Shown piece after piece: positions 38,801 to 46,414 of a DNA stretch of 64,000 bases. Positions within the stretch are counted from its first letter, which is position 1. The number at the start of each line of letters is the position of its first letter. The stretch spans positions 248,001 through 312,000 of the forward strand of contig QHBK01000006.1 in assembly GCA_003244105.1 (NCBI GenBank), written 5' to 3'. Position numbers and translations under genes: made by a program. The notes beneath the pieces were generated by a model, which was not told the origin of the DNA, searched no databases, and was given only the letters and a program-made list of their open reading frames with translations. The DNA comes from Candidatus Eremiobacter antarcticus (GTDB taxonomy: Bacteria > Vulcanimicrobiota > Vulcanimicrobiia > Eremiobacterales > Eremiobacteraceae).

Positions 38801-39357
38801 GCGAACAACGATACGCGGTCATCATCGCCGGCGGCGGCACGGCCGGACTTTCGTGCGCGCTGTTCTTGGCGCGTGCGGACGTGACGGTCGCGGTCTTCGA
38901 CACCGAGCGGTCGAGCCTGCGGCGCGTGTCGCGTCTCAACAACTATCTGGGTTTTCCCGAGGGCATATCCGGCAACGACTTGCTGGACCTATCCCGCCGG
39001 CAGGCCGAGCGCTTTGGCGCGCATGTGTACGCGTCGAACATCGAAACGGCGCAAAGACGTGACGGCCGCTTTGTCGTGACGACGGCCGAGGGCATCTGCA
39101 GCAGTGATTACTTGGTGATCGCTTCCAACAAGCGGACAGACTTGGCAACCGGCCTGGGGTTGCCGTTGGGAGGTTTCGGATCCAAGTTCGTGAGCGTGGA
39201 CGCTGAGGGGAAAACAGCAGTCGAGAATTGCTATGCGGCCGGACGCATCACGGGCTTGCCCAGCCAAGCCGTCATCTCAGCCGGCGACGGCGCCAAGGCG
39301 GCCATCGCCCTCATCCAAAAGATCCGAGGCGAGTACTACGTGGACCACGACACATAA
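38797..39357 (+). CDS. minimal TrxR-like flavoprotein lacking NADPH domain and CxxC
   Basis: A 186-residue protein with a TrxB-like FAD-binding core only: AVIIAGGGTAGLSCALFLA at the N-terminus, RLNNYLGFPEGISGNDLL (compare YPGFPEGIQGPEL in the real TrxB), SDYLVIASNKRTD, and a closing NCYAAGRITGLPSQAVISAG. The NADPH-binding domain and the redox CATC pair present in TrxB at 20689 are missing, with no sign of a frameshift. It may be a ferredoxin- or partner-dependent flavoenzyme, or an FAD-binding non-enzyme. GTGA-coupled to the DUF72 gene. Confidence 0.82.
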   Translation: MSEQRYAVIIAGGGTAGLSCALFLARADVTVAVFDTERSSLRRVSRLNNYLGFPEGISGNDLLDLSRRQAERFGAHVYASNIETAQRRDGRFVVTTAEGICSSDYLVIASNKRTDLATGLGLPLGGFGSKFVSVDAEGKTAVENCYAAGRITGLPSQAVISAGDGAKAAIALIQKIRGEYYVDHDT

Positions 39358-39478
39358 GCGAGCGATCGTCCCACTCGGGCCCGGCTAACGTGTCGAATGG
39401 CACACCCGCCGTAATCCAGGCAGCTTAAGAGCCCGTATGATATGATGAAGGCGTTGAAAAAGACGCTCAGGAGATCGC

Positions 39479-39976
39479 ATGAACCGCCGAACCATGCTCA
39501 CCGGAACTGCAGCCGCTGCTGCGGTGCTGATAGCGGGAAAAGATATGTTTTTCAAAACCAAGGCCGAAGCTAAGGCCTCCAAACACTTCGAAGTCGAACA
39601 CACTGACGCGGAATGGCGCGCGCGCCTGGCGCCCGAGCAGTTCAACGTGCTGCGGCGAGAGGGCACCGAGGCTCCCAGCAGCAGTGCTTTGGAGAACGAG
39701 CATCGCAAGGGAACGTACCTGTGCGCGGGCTGTGAACTTGCGCTGTACTCTTCTGACACAAAGTTCGAGAGCGGCACCGGTTGGCCCAGTTTTTGGGCCC
39801 CGCTGCCCAACGCGGTGGAGACATCCACCGATTTCAAACTGATCGCTCCGCGCACGGAAGTGCACTGCCGGCGCTGCGGCGGACATTTGGGTCACGTCTT
39901 TGACGACGGCCCGAAGCCGACCGGATTGCGCTACTGCATGAACGGCGTCGCCTTGGAGTTCAAGCCGAAAGCCTGA
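39479..39976 (+). CDS. msrB: peptide-methionine (R)-S-oxide reductase with Tat-type leader
   Basis: A 165-residue enzyme that reduces methionine-R-sulfoxide in proteins. Zinc ligands are the pairs in YLCAGCELAL and HCRRCGGHLGHVFDDG; the catalytic Cys is in GLRYCMNGVAL. SGTGWPSFW is also conserved. The N-terminus (MNRRTMLTGTAAAAAVLIAG) has twin arginines before a hydrophobic stretch, which predicts Tat export to the periplasm. A CAGGAGA site lies 5 nt before ATG 39479. Confidence 0.93.
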   Translation: MNRRTMLTGTAAAAAVLIAGKDMFFKTKAEAKASKHFEVEHTDAEWRARLAPEQFNVLRREGTEAPSSSALENEHRKGTYLCAGCELALYSSDTKFESGTGWPSFWAPLPNAVETSTDFKLIAPRTEVHCRRCGGHLGHVFDDGPKPTGLRYCMNGVALEFKPKA

Positions 39977-40015
39977 CCGCGAAAGCGGCATGAAGCGGGT
40001 GGCGGTTGTCCGAAA

Positions 40016-40372
40016 ATGACGGACATGCCGACACATCTGCTCCTGCTCGTGCGCCGGTTCAACGAAGCTGCGGGCCTATATTCCTTGGCTCGCCTTGAAC
40101 TCGCCATGCGCAACCCGCAAGCGCCCTTGGCCCCGCTTCTGCCGCGCCTGGGAACGCGCGGTTTGAACGCCGCCTCGAGACCGCTTGCATGGACGGATGC
40201 AGGCAAGCGCGTCTTGGCCATTCACCGCTATCGCCGCAATGCCCAAACGGGCCGCGTTCAAATCGCCCGTGATGCGGCATGGCTGTCGTTCCAGCGTACG
40301 GTGGATTCGCTGATGCAGATCACTCGCAGCATCGAAACGCTGCGCCGGCGACGCGGTGAGAAGAGCCGCTAG
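40016..40372 (+). CDS. hypothetical protein, 118 residues, basic
   Basis: A small Arg/Leu-rich frame between msrB and the dehydrogenase gene, ending 7 nt before the latter's start. Its predicted helices (LLLLVRRFNEAAGLYSLARL; FQRTVDSLMQITRSIETLRR) and even composition look coding, and no better gene covers this stretch on either strand. I do not recognise a family, and the ribosome site is weak (GGTGGCGG far upstream), so it could be spurious. Confidence 0.45.
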   Translation: MTDMPTHLLLLVRRFNEAAGLYSLARLELAMRNPQAPLAPLLPRLGTRGLNAASRPLAWTDAGKRVLAIHRYRRNAQTGRVQIARDAAWLSFQRTVDSLMQITRSIETLRRRRGEKSR

Positions 40373-40379
40373 GAAGCAT

Positions 40380-41245
40380 ATGCCGCACGATGTGGTCGCG
40401 GTCGTCGGTTCCGGCGTCATGGGCAACGGGATCGCCCACAGTTTAGCGGCCGGCGGATTCACAACGGTTCTGATCGACGCCGTTCCGCAAGCGTTGGAAC
40501 GCGCGCGCGCTACCATCGAGGCGAATCTCGCCGAGGGCGTCCGGCGCGGCAAGCTCCAGGCCAGTGAAGCGCTCGCCATCGGTGCGCGCATCTCGACGTC
40601 CGTGGATATGGCCGCCGCGCGTGAGGCGCAGCTGGTCATCGAAGCGGTGCCGGAAGAGATGCAGCTGAAACACGCCGTGTTCCGCAAACTGGAAGGCGTG
40701 TGCTCGGCTGACGCCGTGTTCGCCACCAACACATCGGCGCTCTCGATCACGGAGATCGCCGCAGCCGTTGGGAATCCCGCGCGCGTGCTGGGCATGCACT
40801 ACTTCAACCCGGCGCACATCATGAAGCTGATCGAGGTCGTGCGCGGCTTGCAGACAGGCGAGACTGCGGTGGCCATGGCGCTGGCCGTGGCGCAGCGCTG
40901 CGGCAAAGAAACCGTTGTGATCAACGAGGCGCCTGGATTTGCTACCAGCCGCATCAATGCCATGATCGGCAACGAGGCCTTCTACATGTTGATGGAGGGC
41001 GTGGCTTCCGCCCGCGACATCGACAAGGCCTTGAAGCTTGGACTCAACCACCCGATGGGTCCCTTCGAGAGATGATCGACATGGTCGGCTTGGACACGCG
41101 TCTGGCAGTGCTCGAGCATCTGCACGCCACGCTCGGTGAGAAGTTCAGGCCTTGTCCGCTGCTCCTCAAGTACGTCAAGGCGGGCCGGCTGGGCCGCAAA
41201 GTCGGCCGCGGCGTCTACGAGTATCCGGAATCAGCGCGTCGCTGA
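40380..41245 (+). pseudogene. 3-hydroxyacyl-CoA dehydrogenase (HBD type), frameshifted
   Basis: From ATG 40380 (AGGA 5 nt upstream) the frame encodes the NAD-binding domain (VAVVGSGVMGNGIAHSLAAG), AVPEEMQLKHAVF, the catalytic region LGMHYFNPAHIMKLIEVV and TSRINAMIGNEAF. After HPMGPFE it hits TGA at 41073. The expected continuation (MIDMVGLDTRLAVLEHL ... GRKVGRGVYEYP) follows in the -1 frame from ATG 41072 to 41245. One base is missing near 41068-41072. The break forms ATGA, so a coupled split protein is conceivable, but a frameshift mutation or assembly error is simpler. The product would convert 3-hydroxyacyl-CoA to 3-ketoacyl-CoA. Confidence 0.82.
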
Positions 41246-42121
41246 GGCGAAGAAGCGTTCGGCTGCGGGCGCGAGCATGCCATGGTAATCGTTGAAGAGC
41301 CGCCGAGCGACGGTCCCCGGCCAACCGCTGGGCAACAGCGCGTGGGGCAAGTCCGGATCGATGAAGGGGAATCTTCGAAAGTCGTGCGTCAGCGCAAAAC
41401 GCAAAGCAAACGCGTGGGCGTCTTTTAGACGCCCACGTTGGTGAAGGCGTGCGGCCCGGCGGCACAGCGGCCGGTAGTGCTCGATGAAGCGGCGGTACTC
41501 TTGTGCGATGCGGGGCAGATCCCAGCATTGCTCGACCACGTCATGGTCCGAACCGCTCGCGGTGCGCGCGTGAAACGTGCGAGCGAACTGCGCCGCGCCT
41601 TGAGTTTGCAGTAGTCGCTCGACGTCGTCTGCGACCGCGCGCGCAGCGATGTGAACGCCGCCGCCCATCGAGCCGAAGCCGAGGAACGCGAGCCGCTTGC
41701 GGATGCGATCGCGCTTGGTGCGCTCACCTTCGGGTATGGAATAGGTGAGCATGAACCACTGCCCGTCCCAGACTTCGCCGTCCGCTCGGTAGATGCGGCG
41801 GGTGCCTTCCTCGATGAGCGTCTGTCCCCGCGCGGAGAGGGCGTAATGCGAACGGTTGGCGCTTTTGCGCACGACCAGCCAACGCTCGCGCGCCAAGCGA
41901 GCCACCGCGGATCGGACGGCCACGGCGGTGATCCCGAGCACATCAGCTATGCGGACCAGACTCCCGAGCCAAACGTCCTGGCGGTGGGGAAATGCGTAGT
42001 CGCCGTAGAGCGTGAAGAGCATGGAGCGAGGCCGCAGTGGGGCCATGCTGGCAAACGGGCGGCCGGCCTTTGGCCGTTGCGCGACGCGGCGAGATTTGCT
42101 AAGATGTTGTGGCATATTCAT
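41231..42121 (-). CDS. paaX: PaaX-family transcriptional repressor
   Basis: A 296-residue regulator with the winged-helix N-terminal domain (RPRSMLFTLYGDYAFPHRQD; ITAVAVRSAVARLARERWL) and the central PaaX domain (WDGQWFMLTYSIPEGERTKRD; AFLGFGSMGGGVHIA). PaaX of E. coli represses phenylacetate genes and is released by phenylacetyl-CoA, so a CoA-thioester effector is likely here. It is transcribed away from the BoxB-like gene, with only 45 nt between starts and an inverted repeat there, the usual layout for a self-regulating local repressor. Its 3' end overlaps the dehydrogenase gene on the other strand by 15 nt. Confidence 0.9.
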   Translation of the reverse strand: MNMPQHLSKSRRVAQRPKAGRPFASMAPLRPRSMLFTLYGDYAFPHRQDVWLGSLVRIADVLGITAVAVRSAVARLARERWLVVRKSANRSHYALSARGQTLIEEGTRRIYRADGEVWDGQWFMLTYSIPEGERTKRDRIRKRLAFLGFGSMGGGVHIAARAVADDVERLLQTQGAAQFARTFHARTASGSDHDVVEQCWDLPRIAQEYRRFIEHYRPLCRRAARLHQRGRLKDAHAFALRFALTHDFRRFPFIDPDLPHALLPSGWPGTVARRLFNDYHGMLAPAAERFFASATR

Positions 42122-42146
42122 CGCGACCGTGCGGATTATACCACAA
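42107..42146. promoter_or_regulatory. putative PaaX operator, 10-bp inverted repeat
   Basis: TTGTGGCATA (42107-42116) and TATACCACAA (42137-42146) match as inverted arms at 9 of 10 positions, separated by 20 nt. The dyad covers the start of paaX and the space before the BoxB-like gene, so one bound dimer could block both. Arm spacing puts the half-sites three helical turns apart, on the same face. Confidence 0.55.
42135..42143 (-). promoter_or_regulatory. extended -10 promoter of paaX
   Basis: On the minus strand the sequence is TGGTATAAT, a perfect extended -10 element. No good -35 is seen 16-18 nt upstream, as is common with extended -10 promoters. Transcription would start only about 7 nt before the assigned ATG at 42121, giving a near-leaderless message unless a later ATG is used. 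The element is embedded in one arm of the inverted repeat. Confidence 0.5.
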
Positions 42147-42166
42147 ACTGACGGGGGCTGCTATAG

Positions 42167-43279
42167 ATGGCGCGCATCAAGACCTTTGACGACTGGGTCG
42201 AAATCCTGCGGATGTGGCAGAAAGACATCGACGTCGATCCGGAGATCTTCAAGCGGCTGCTCGGAGACTACACGCTCGAGGCCAAGTACGGCGATCTGCA
42301 CAGCGACGAGATCGAATTCGGCGAGTTCGCGGGGCAGCGCAAATGGGATAAAATCATGGACATCCCGGATCAGCGCATGCGCGACGCCGTGCTCAACATG
42401 ATCATTTATCAAGGCGACACAGAATTCGCCTCAAACGAGCAGCAGCGCATGCTCTTGCACAACGCCCCCAGCGAATATGACCTCTACTCCATCGCTCGAG
42501 TGTTCATCGAAGAGACGCGGCACGGCTACCAGATGTGCCACCTGCTCGTGAATCACTTCGGCAACGACGGCCGGATCGAAGCCGAGAAGATGCTGACGCG
42601 GCGCGCGGACGCGGGCACACGGCTGCTCAACGCCTTCAACACGCCGGTCACGCACTGGATGGATCTCTTCGCGTATCAGAATTACATGGACCGCGACGGC
42701 AAGTTCCAGCTGCAGATGCTCTCGCACAGCGGATTCGCGCCGCTCTCTCGCAGCATGGGCCCCATGTTGCGGGAGGAATCGTTTCACTTGGGCACGGGTG
42801 TGACCGGTCTGAAGCGCGTGGCCAAAGCCAACATCGTGCCGGTGAAGATCCAGCAGAAGTATCACAACAAGTGGCTGTCGGGATCGTTGGACTTGTTCGG
42901 CAACGACCATTCGTCGAGCGCCACCTGGGCCTACATCTGGGGCATCAAGGGACGGCCGGAAGAAGACAAGGAGCAGACCGATGCCGACAAGGAGCTGCTC
43001 AACGACCACGCCCGCCAGCAGTATTACAGTGAAGTCTCCAAGCTGGTGCAGCAACTGAACGCCTCGATTCCGGGGGATGAGAAGCTGTACGTCCCCGACA
43101 TCCGCTTCAACCGGCACATCGGCGAGTTCGCCGGCAAACCGTATGGCGTTGACGGATGCCTCATGGACCGCGACCTGTACGAAGAGCATCTGCGCGCAGT
43201 GCTGCCGAACGAAGACGATGAAGCAGCGCTCGCCGAGATCTTCAAGCGCGAGGACTGGCTCGCTCCCAAAGCGGCCTGA
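42167..43279 (+). CDS. BoxB/PaaA-family di-iron acyl-CoA oxygenase
   Basis: A 370-residue ferritin-like protein. Putative di-iron ligands follow the family order: Glu86 (QGDTEFASNEQ), Glu116 and His119 (FIEETRHGYQM), Asp in YMDRDGKFQLQ near 175-177, and Glu204 and His207 (LREESFHLGTG). The wording is closer to benzoyl-CoA 2,3-epoxidase BoxB than to PaaA, though BoxB is about 100 residues longer. These enzymes epoxidise aromatic-ring CoA esters. No PaaB/C/D/E, BoxA or other reductase gene lies nearby, so electron supply and substrate are unknown. GGGGG lies about 9 nt before ATG. Confidence 0.88.
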   Translation: MARIKTFDDWVEILRMWQKDIDVDPEIFKRLLGDYTLEAKYGDLHSDEIEFGEFAGQRKWDKIMDIPDQRMRDAVLNMIIYQGDTEFASNEQQRMLLHNAPSEYDLYSIARVFIEETRHGYQMCHLLVNHFGNDGRIEAEKMLTRRADAGTRLLNAFNTPVTHWMDLFAYQNYMDRDGKFQLQMLSHSGFAPLSRSMGPMLREESFHLGTGVTGLKRVAKANIVPVKIQQKYHNKWLSGSLDLFGNDHSSSATWAYIWGIKGRPEEDKEQTDADKELLNDHARQQYYSEVSKLVQQLNASIPGDEKLYVPDIRFNRHIGEFAGKPYGVDGCLMDRDLYEEHLRAVLPNEDDEAALAEIFKREDWLAPKAA

Positions 43280-43311
43280 ACAGCAACCAACAGCATAAGG
43301 AGACGTCCGGC

Positions 43312-44148
43312 ATGGCGATCAAAGCGGAAGAGGCACAGACGAAAAGCATCGACGGCAAGAAGCTCGTCAGCTATGGGAACGAAGGCGAGCACATCGCGCT
43401 CATCACGATGGACGATCCGCCGGCCAACACCTACACCCATGAGATGATGCGCCAGCTCGACGAAGCCATCCTGACGGCTCGGTTCGATACCTCGGTGCAG
43501 GTCATCGTGCTCACCGGCGCGGGCGACAAGTTCTTCTGCGCAGGCGCGAACATCGGCATGCTGCAGAAAGTCGATCCGACCTTCAAATATTATTTCTGCT
43601 TGCACGCCAACGAGACGCTGACACGCTTCGAGCAGACGCCCAAGCTCGTTATCGCCGCGTTGAACGGCCACACGGTCGGCGGTGGGCTCGAGATCGCCAT
43701 GGCATGCGACATCCGCTTGGCGCGGCGCAACGCCGGCAAGATCGGGCTGCCGGAAGTCGCGTTGGGGGTACTGCCGGGGACCGGCGGCACCCAGCGCATG
43801 ACGAGGATGTTGGGCAGGTCGAAAGCGATCGAGCTGATGGTCACCGGGCGCACCTTCTCATTCGAAGAAGCGCAAGAGATCGGCCTCGTCAACGATATCC
43901 TCGACGGGGATGCGCCCGCCTTTCTGCAAGAAGTCTTCAGCTACGCCAGGCAGTTCACGACGCCGAACAAGGCCGCCAAAGCGGTGGGCAACATCAAGCG
44001 GTCGGTCGTGTCCGGCGGGGAAGTGCCTTTCTCCGAGTCGCTCGCGATCGAGCGGGAGCTGCAGCAGCTGCTGTTCCAAAGCAAAGATGCCAAAGAAGGC
44101 CTGGACGCTTACGTCAACAAGCGCATGGCCAAGTTCACCGCTGAATAG
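43312..44148 (+). CDS. enoyl-CoA hydratase/isomerase family protein
   Basis: A 278-residue crotonase-fold protein. The oxyanion-hole and active-site blocks are FFCAGANIGML, NGHTVGGGLEIAMACDIRLA and IGLPEVALGVLPGTGGTQRM. Both glutamates that define true hydratases (in GLEIAMACD and LPEVALG) are present, so hydration of an enoyl-CoA is likely. AAGGAG sits 9 nt upstream. It follows the BoxB-like gene by 32 nt, and together with the adjacent dehydrogenase it could carry the product of ring or chain oxidation through beta-oxidation steps. Confidence 0.92.
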   Translation: MAIKAEEAQTKSIDGKKLVSYGNEGEHIALITMDDPPANTYTHEMMRQLDEAILTARFDTSVQVIVLTGAGDKFFCAGANIGMLQKVDPTFKYYFCLHANETLTRFEQTPKLVIAALNGHTVGGGLEIAMACDIRLARRNAGKIGLPEVALGVLPGTGGTQRMTRMLGRSKAIELMVTGRTFSFEEAQEIGLVNDILDGDAPAFLQEVFSYARQFTTPNKAAKAVGNIKRSVVSGGEVPFSESLAIERELQQLLFQSKDAKEGLDAYVNKRMAKFTAE

Positions 44149-44158
44149 GCGAGGCGCA

Positions 44159-45772
44159 TCAACGGCCCGGCGCGGCAGCGGGTGATGGCGACCGATTGTG
44201 CACGGGCCGTTTTCCCTCGATGAACAAGGCGCCGATTATGCCGCCCCCGGCCGTCAAAGCAGCCGCAACGATCATCGCGACGCGAAAGGCGGCGAGGTAG
44301 GAGTACAAGACCGCCTCCTTGAGCCGCGTTTGCAGCGCCGGCGACGCGTCGGACGGGATTGAAGCCGCCGCCAGTTTTGAGCGCTGCCCGTTCAGGGAGT
44401 CGACGATCGCAGCCGGCGCGTTGATGAGGGCCATGCGGCGGTCGAGATCGTTGTTGAAAACCGCGACCACGGCGATGCTCAGGAGCGCGACCGCGAGCAG
44501 GCCCGCGGTCCTGGCAACGGCGTTGTTCACGCCGGAAGCGATCCCGATGCGGTTTTCGTCGACCGAGCTCATCACGGTCGTCGTCAAGGGCGCGACCGTG
44601 ATCGCCATGCCCGCGCCGATGATGACGATGCCTGGAAAAAACGTCGTCCAGTACGATCCGCCGATACCCGGCATTGCCAGCGCTGCGAATCCGCAGCCGG
44701 CGACGACTGGACCGGCGACCAGCGGAGTCTTTGCTCCGATCCTCGCCACCAGGCTTCCGGAAATGGGCGACAGCAAGAAGATCAGAGCTATCAGAGGCAG
44801 CAACGCCGAGCCCGCCGCGGTCGGGCTATACTGTTGGACGAGGATCAGATCGAAGGGCAAGAAGAACAGAGCGCCGCCCAAGGCCGCGTACACACACAGC
44901 GTCAATGCGTTGACCGCGCTGAAATCCCGAGAGGCAAAGAGGCTCACTGGCATCATAGGATGCTGGGAACGAGCTTCTATGAAGATGAAGCAGGTCAAGC
45001 CCGCGGCGCCCGCGGCCAAGAAGGATATCACCGCCGGGGTGAAGCCGGCTGCGCCGCTCGCCGCGATGAGCCCGTAGATGAGCGCGCCCAGTCCCAACGT
45101 CGCCGTCAGCGCGCCCATCCAGTCAAGATGATGAACCACTTCATCGTCTCTGCTTTCTGAGATGAAGAGCGATCCCAAGAGCACGACGGCGATGGCGAGC
45201 GGCAGGTTCAGGAAGAAGATCCAACGCCAGGATGCGTGCTGGATGATCAATCCGCCGAGCGCAGGGCCGCCGGCGCCCGTGAGCGCGGTGAAGCTCGACC
45301 ACAATCCGATGGCGCGACCCCGCTCAGCTTCGCTGAACGACGCTCCGATGATGGCAAGACTGCCCGGCGTCAGCAAGGCGCTCGCGATTCCTTGCAAGCA
45401 GCGGGCAGCGATGAGCTGGCCGGCGGTTTGGGATGCGCCGCAGAGCGCGGAGGCGGCGGCAAAACCGATCACGCCGATCAAGAAGATGCGCCGCCGGCCC
45501 AGATGGTCTCCAAGCGATCCCCCAAACAGCAGCAGAGCGGAAAGAAAGAGCGCGTAGGATTCAACGAACCACTGCACCTGAGAGATCCCGGCGTGGAGGT
45601 CCTGTTGCAGGATGGGAAGCGCGACGTTGACGACGCTGCCGTCGATGAACACCATGCTCGAAGCCAAAATCGTCGCCGCTAGTATCCACGGCCCCGACCG
45701 GCGGGAGCGACTCCCGACGGCGGCACGCGCAAGCGCGGCAGCATCGCACGGGGGCTTGATGATGATGGCCAT
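44159..45772 (-). CDS. MFS exporter, DHA2 (EmrB/QacA) 14-helix type
   Basis: A 537-residue drug:H+ antiporter-like protein begun at ATG 45772 (MAIIIKPPCD), because the longer frame upstream is Arg-rich and crosses a divergent gene. Family marks are MVFIDGSVVNVALPILQQDL (motif D1), FGGSLGDHLGRRRIFLIGV (motif A) and LTGAGGPALGGLIIQHASWR (motif C, GPxxGG). Fourteen hydrophobic helices are countable. It ends 10 nt from the hydratase gene on the other strand. The substrate is unknown. Confidence 0.9.
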   Translation of the reverse strand: MAIIIKPPCDAAALARAAVGSRSRRSGPWILAATILASSMVFIDGSVVNVALPILQQDLHAGISQVQWFVESYALFLSALLLFGGSLGDHLGRRRIFLIGVIGFAAASALCGASQTAGQLIAARCLQGIASALLTPGSLAIIGASFSEAERGRAIGLWSSFTALTGAGGPALGGLIIQHASWRWIFFLNLPLAIAVVLLGSLFISESRDDEVVHHLDWMGALTATLGLGALIYGLIAASGAAGFTPAVISFLAAGAAGLTCFIFIEARSQHPMMPVSLFASRDFSAVNALTLCVYAALGGALFFLPFDLILVQQYSPTAAGSALLPLIALIFLLSPISGSLVARIGAKTPLVAGPVVAGCGFAALAMPGIGGSYWTTFFPGIVIIGAGMAITVAPLTTTVMSSVDENRIGIASGVNNAVARTAGLLAVALLSIAVVAVFNNDLDRRMALINAPAAIVDSLNGQRSKLAAASIPSDASPALQTRLKEAVLYSYLAAFRVAMIVAAALTAGGGIIGALFIEGKRPVHNRSPSPAAAPGR

Positions 45773-45886
45773 GACGGCGTCGTACGAGCGCGCTCGCGTG
45801 GCTTCCCGCTCCCGGAGTGGCAGCCGCTGTTCGCGCTGATCGCAGCGGCCGTATGCGGCGGCTATTGCGGCTCGGAACGCTGGGCC

Positions 45887-46378
45887 GTGAAGACGCTGAG
45901 CGATCGTGCGGCGTACTCGGTGTCGTATGCGCCGCATGCTGCGCGCGTCAGCGACCTCGTCCGGCTCGCGCCGGCGTATGCCGGCGCCGGGCGGGGCTCA
46001 GGCGCGGAGCGGAAGCTTTATGAAGTGCGCGCGTGCTTGTCGGCCTACAAGCGCGAAGCGGACCGCGACTACCATCTTGTGATTGCGGATCCCGCAACCC
46101 ATGAGACGATGATCGCGGAGATACCAAGCGCGCAAGAGTGCTCCGGCGCCTGTGCGTACCCGTGGAACGCGCGCAAGTATGTGGCCGCCCGGCAATTCGT
46201 CGAGACGCGCTTCGGCCAGGCGGGCCGCCGATTTCGCAACCTATATCCGCGGCCCCTGGTCGATGTCAGCGGCGTGGGATTCTTTGACACGCTGCACGGG
46301 CAGTGGGGCGTCGCGCGCAACGGCATCGAGCTGCATCCGGTCTTGCGGCTTCGTCGATTGGGCTGGTGCGCGCCCTAG
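45887..46378 (+). CDS. conserved hypothetical secreted protein, 5' end uncertain
   Basis: The 163 residues from GTG 45887 begin inside what looks like the conserved core ERWAVKTLSD of a family I know only as hypothetical secreted proteins, which ends with HGQWGVARNGIELHPVL. The frame is open upstream and there encodes PLFALIAAAVCGGYCGSERW, which looks like a signal peptide, but no ATG, GTG or TTG in frame precedes it. CTG at about 45827, after GGAG, is one possible start; a small frameshift is another. The core pattern RDYHLVIADPATHETMIAEI fits the same family. No function is known to me. Confidence 0.7.
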   Translation: MKTLSDRAAYSVSYAPHAARVSDLVRLAPAYAGAGRGSGAERKLYEVRACLSAYKREADRDYHLVIADPATHETMIAEIPSAQECSGACAYPWNARKYVAARQFVETRFGQAGRRFRNLYPRPLVDVSGVGFFDTLHGQWGVARNGIELHPVLRLRRLGWCAP

Positions 46379-46414
46379 GCCGCACACCCGGGATCGAAAA
46401 AAAACAAAAGGCGT

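Noticed and set aside
41073-41075. TGA in the dehydrogenase gene as a second selenocysteine codon
   Set aside because: Reading on in the same frame gives non-homologous sequence; the homologous continuation is in the -1 frame, so it is a frameshift.
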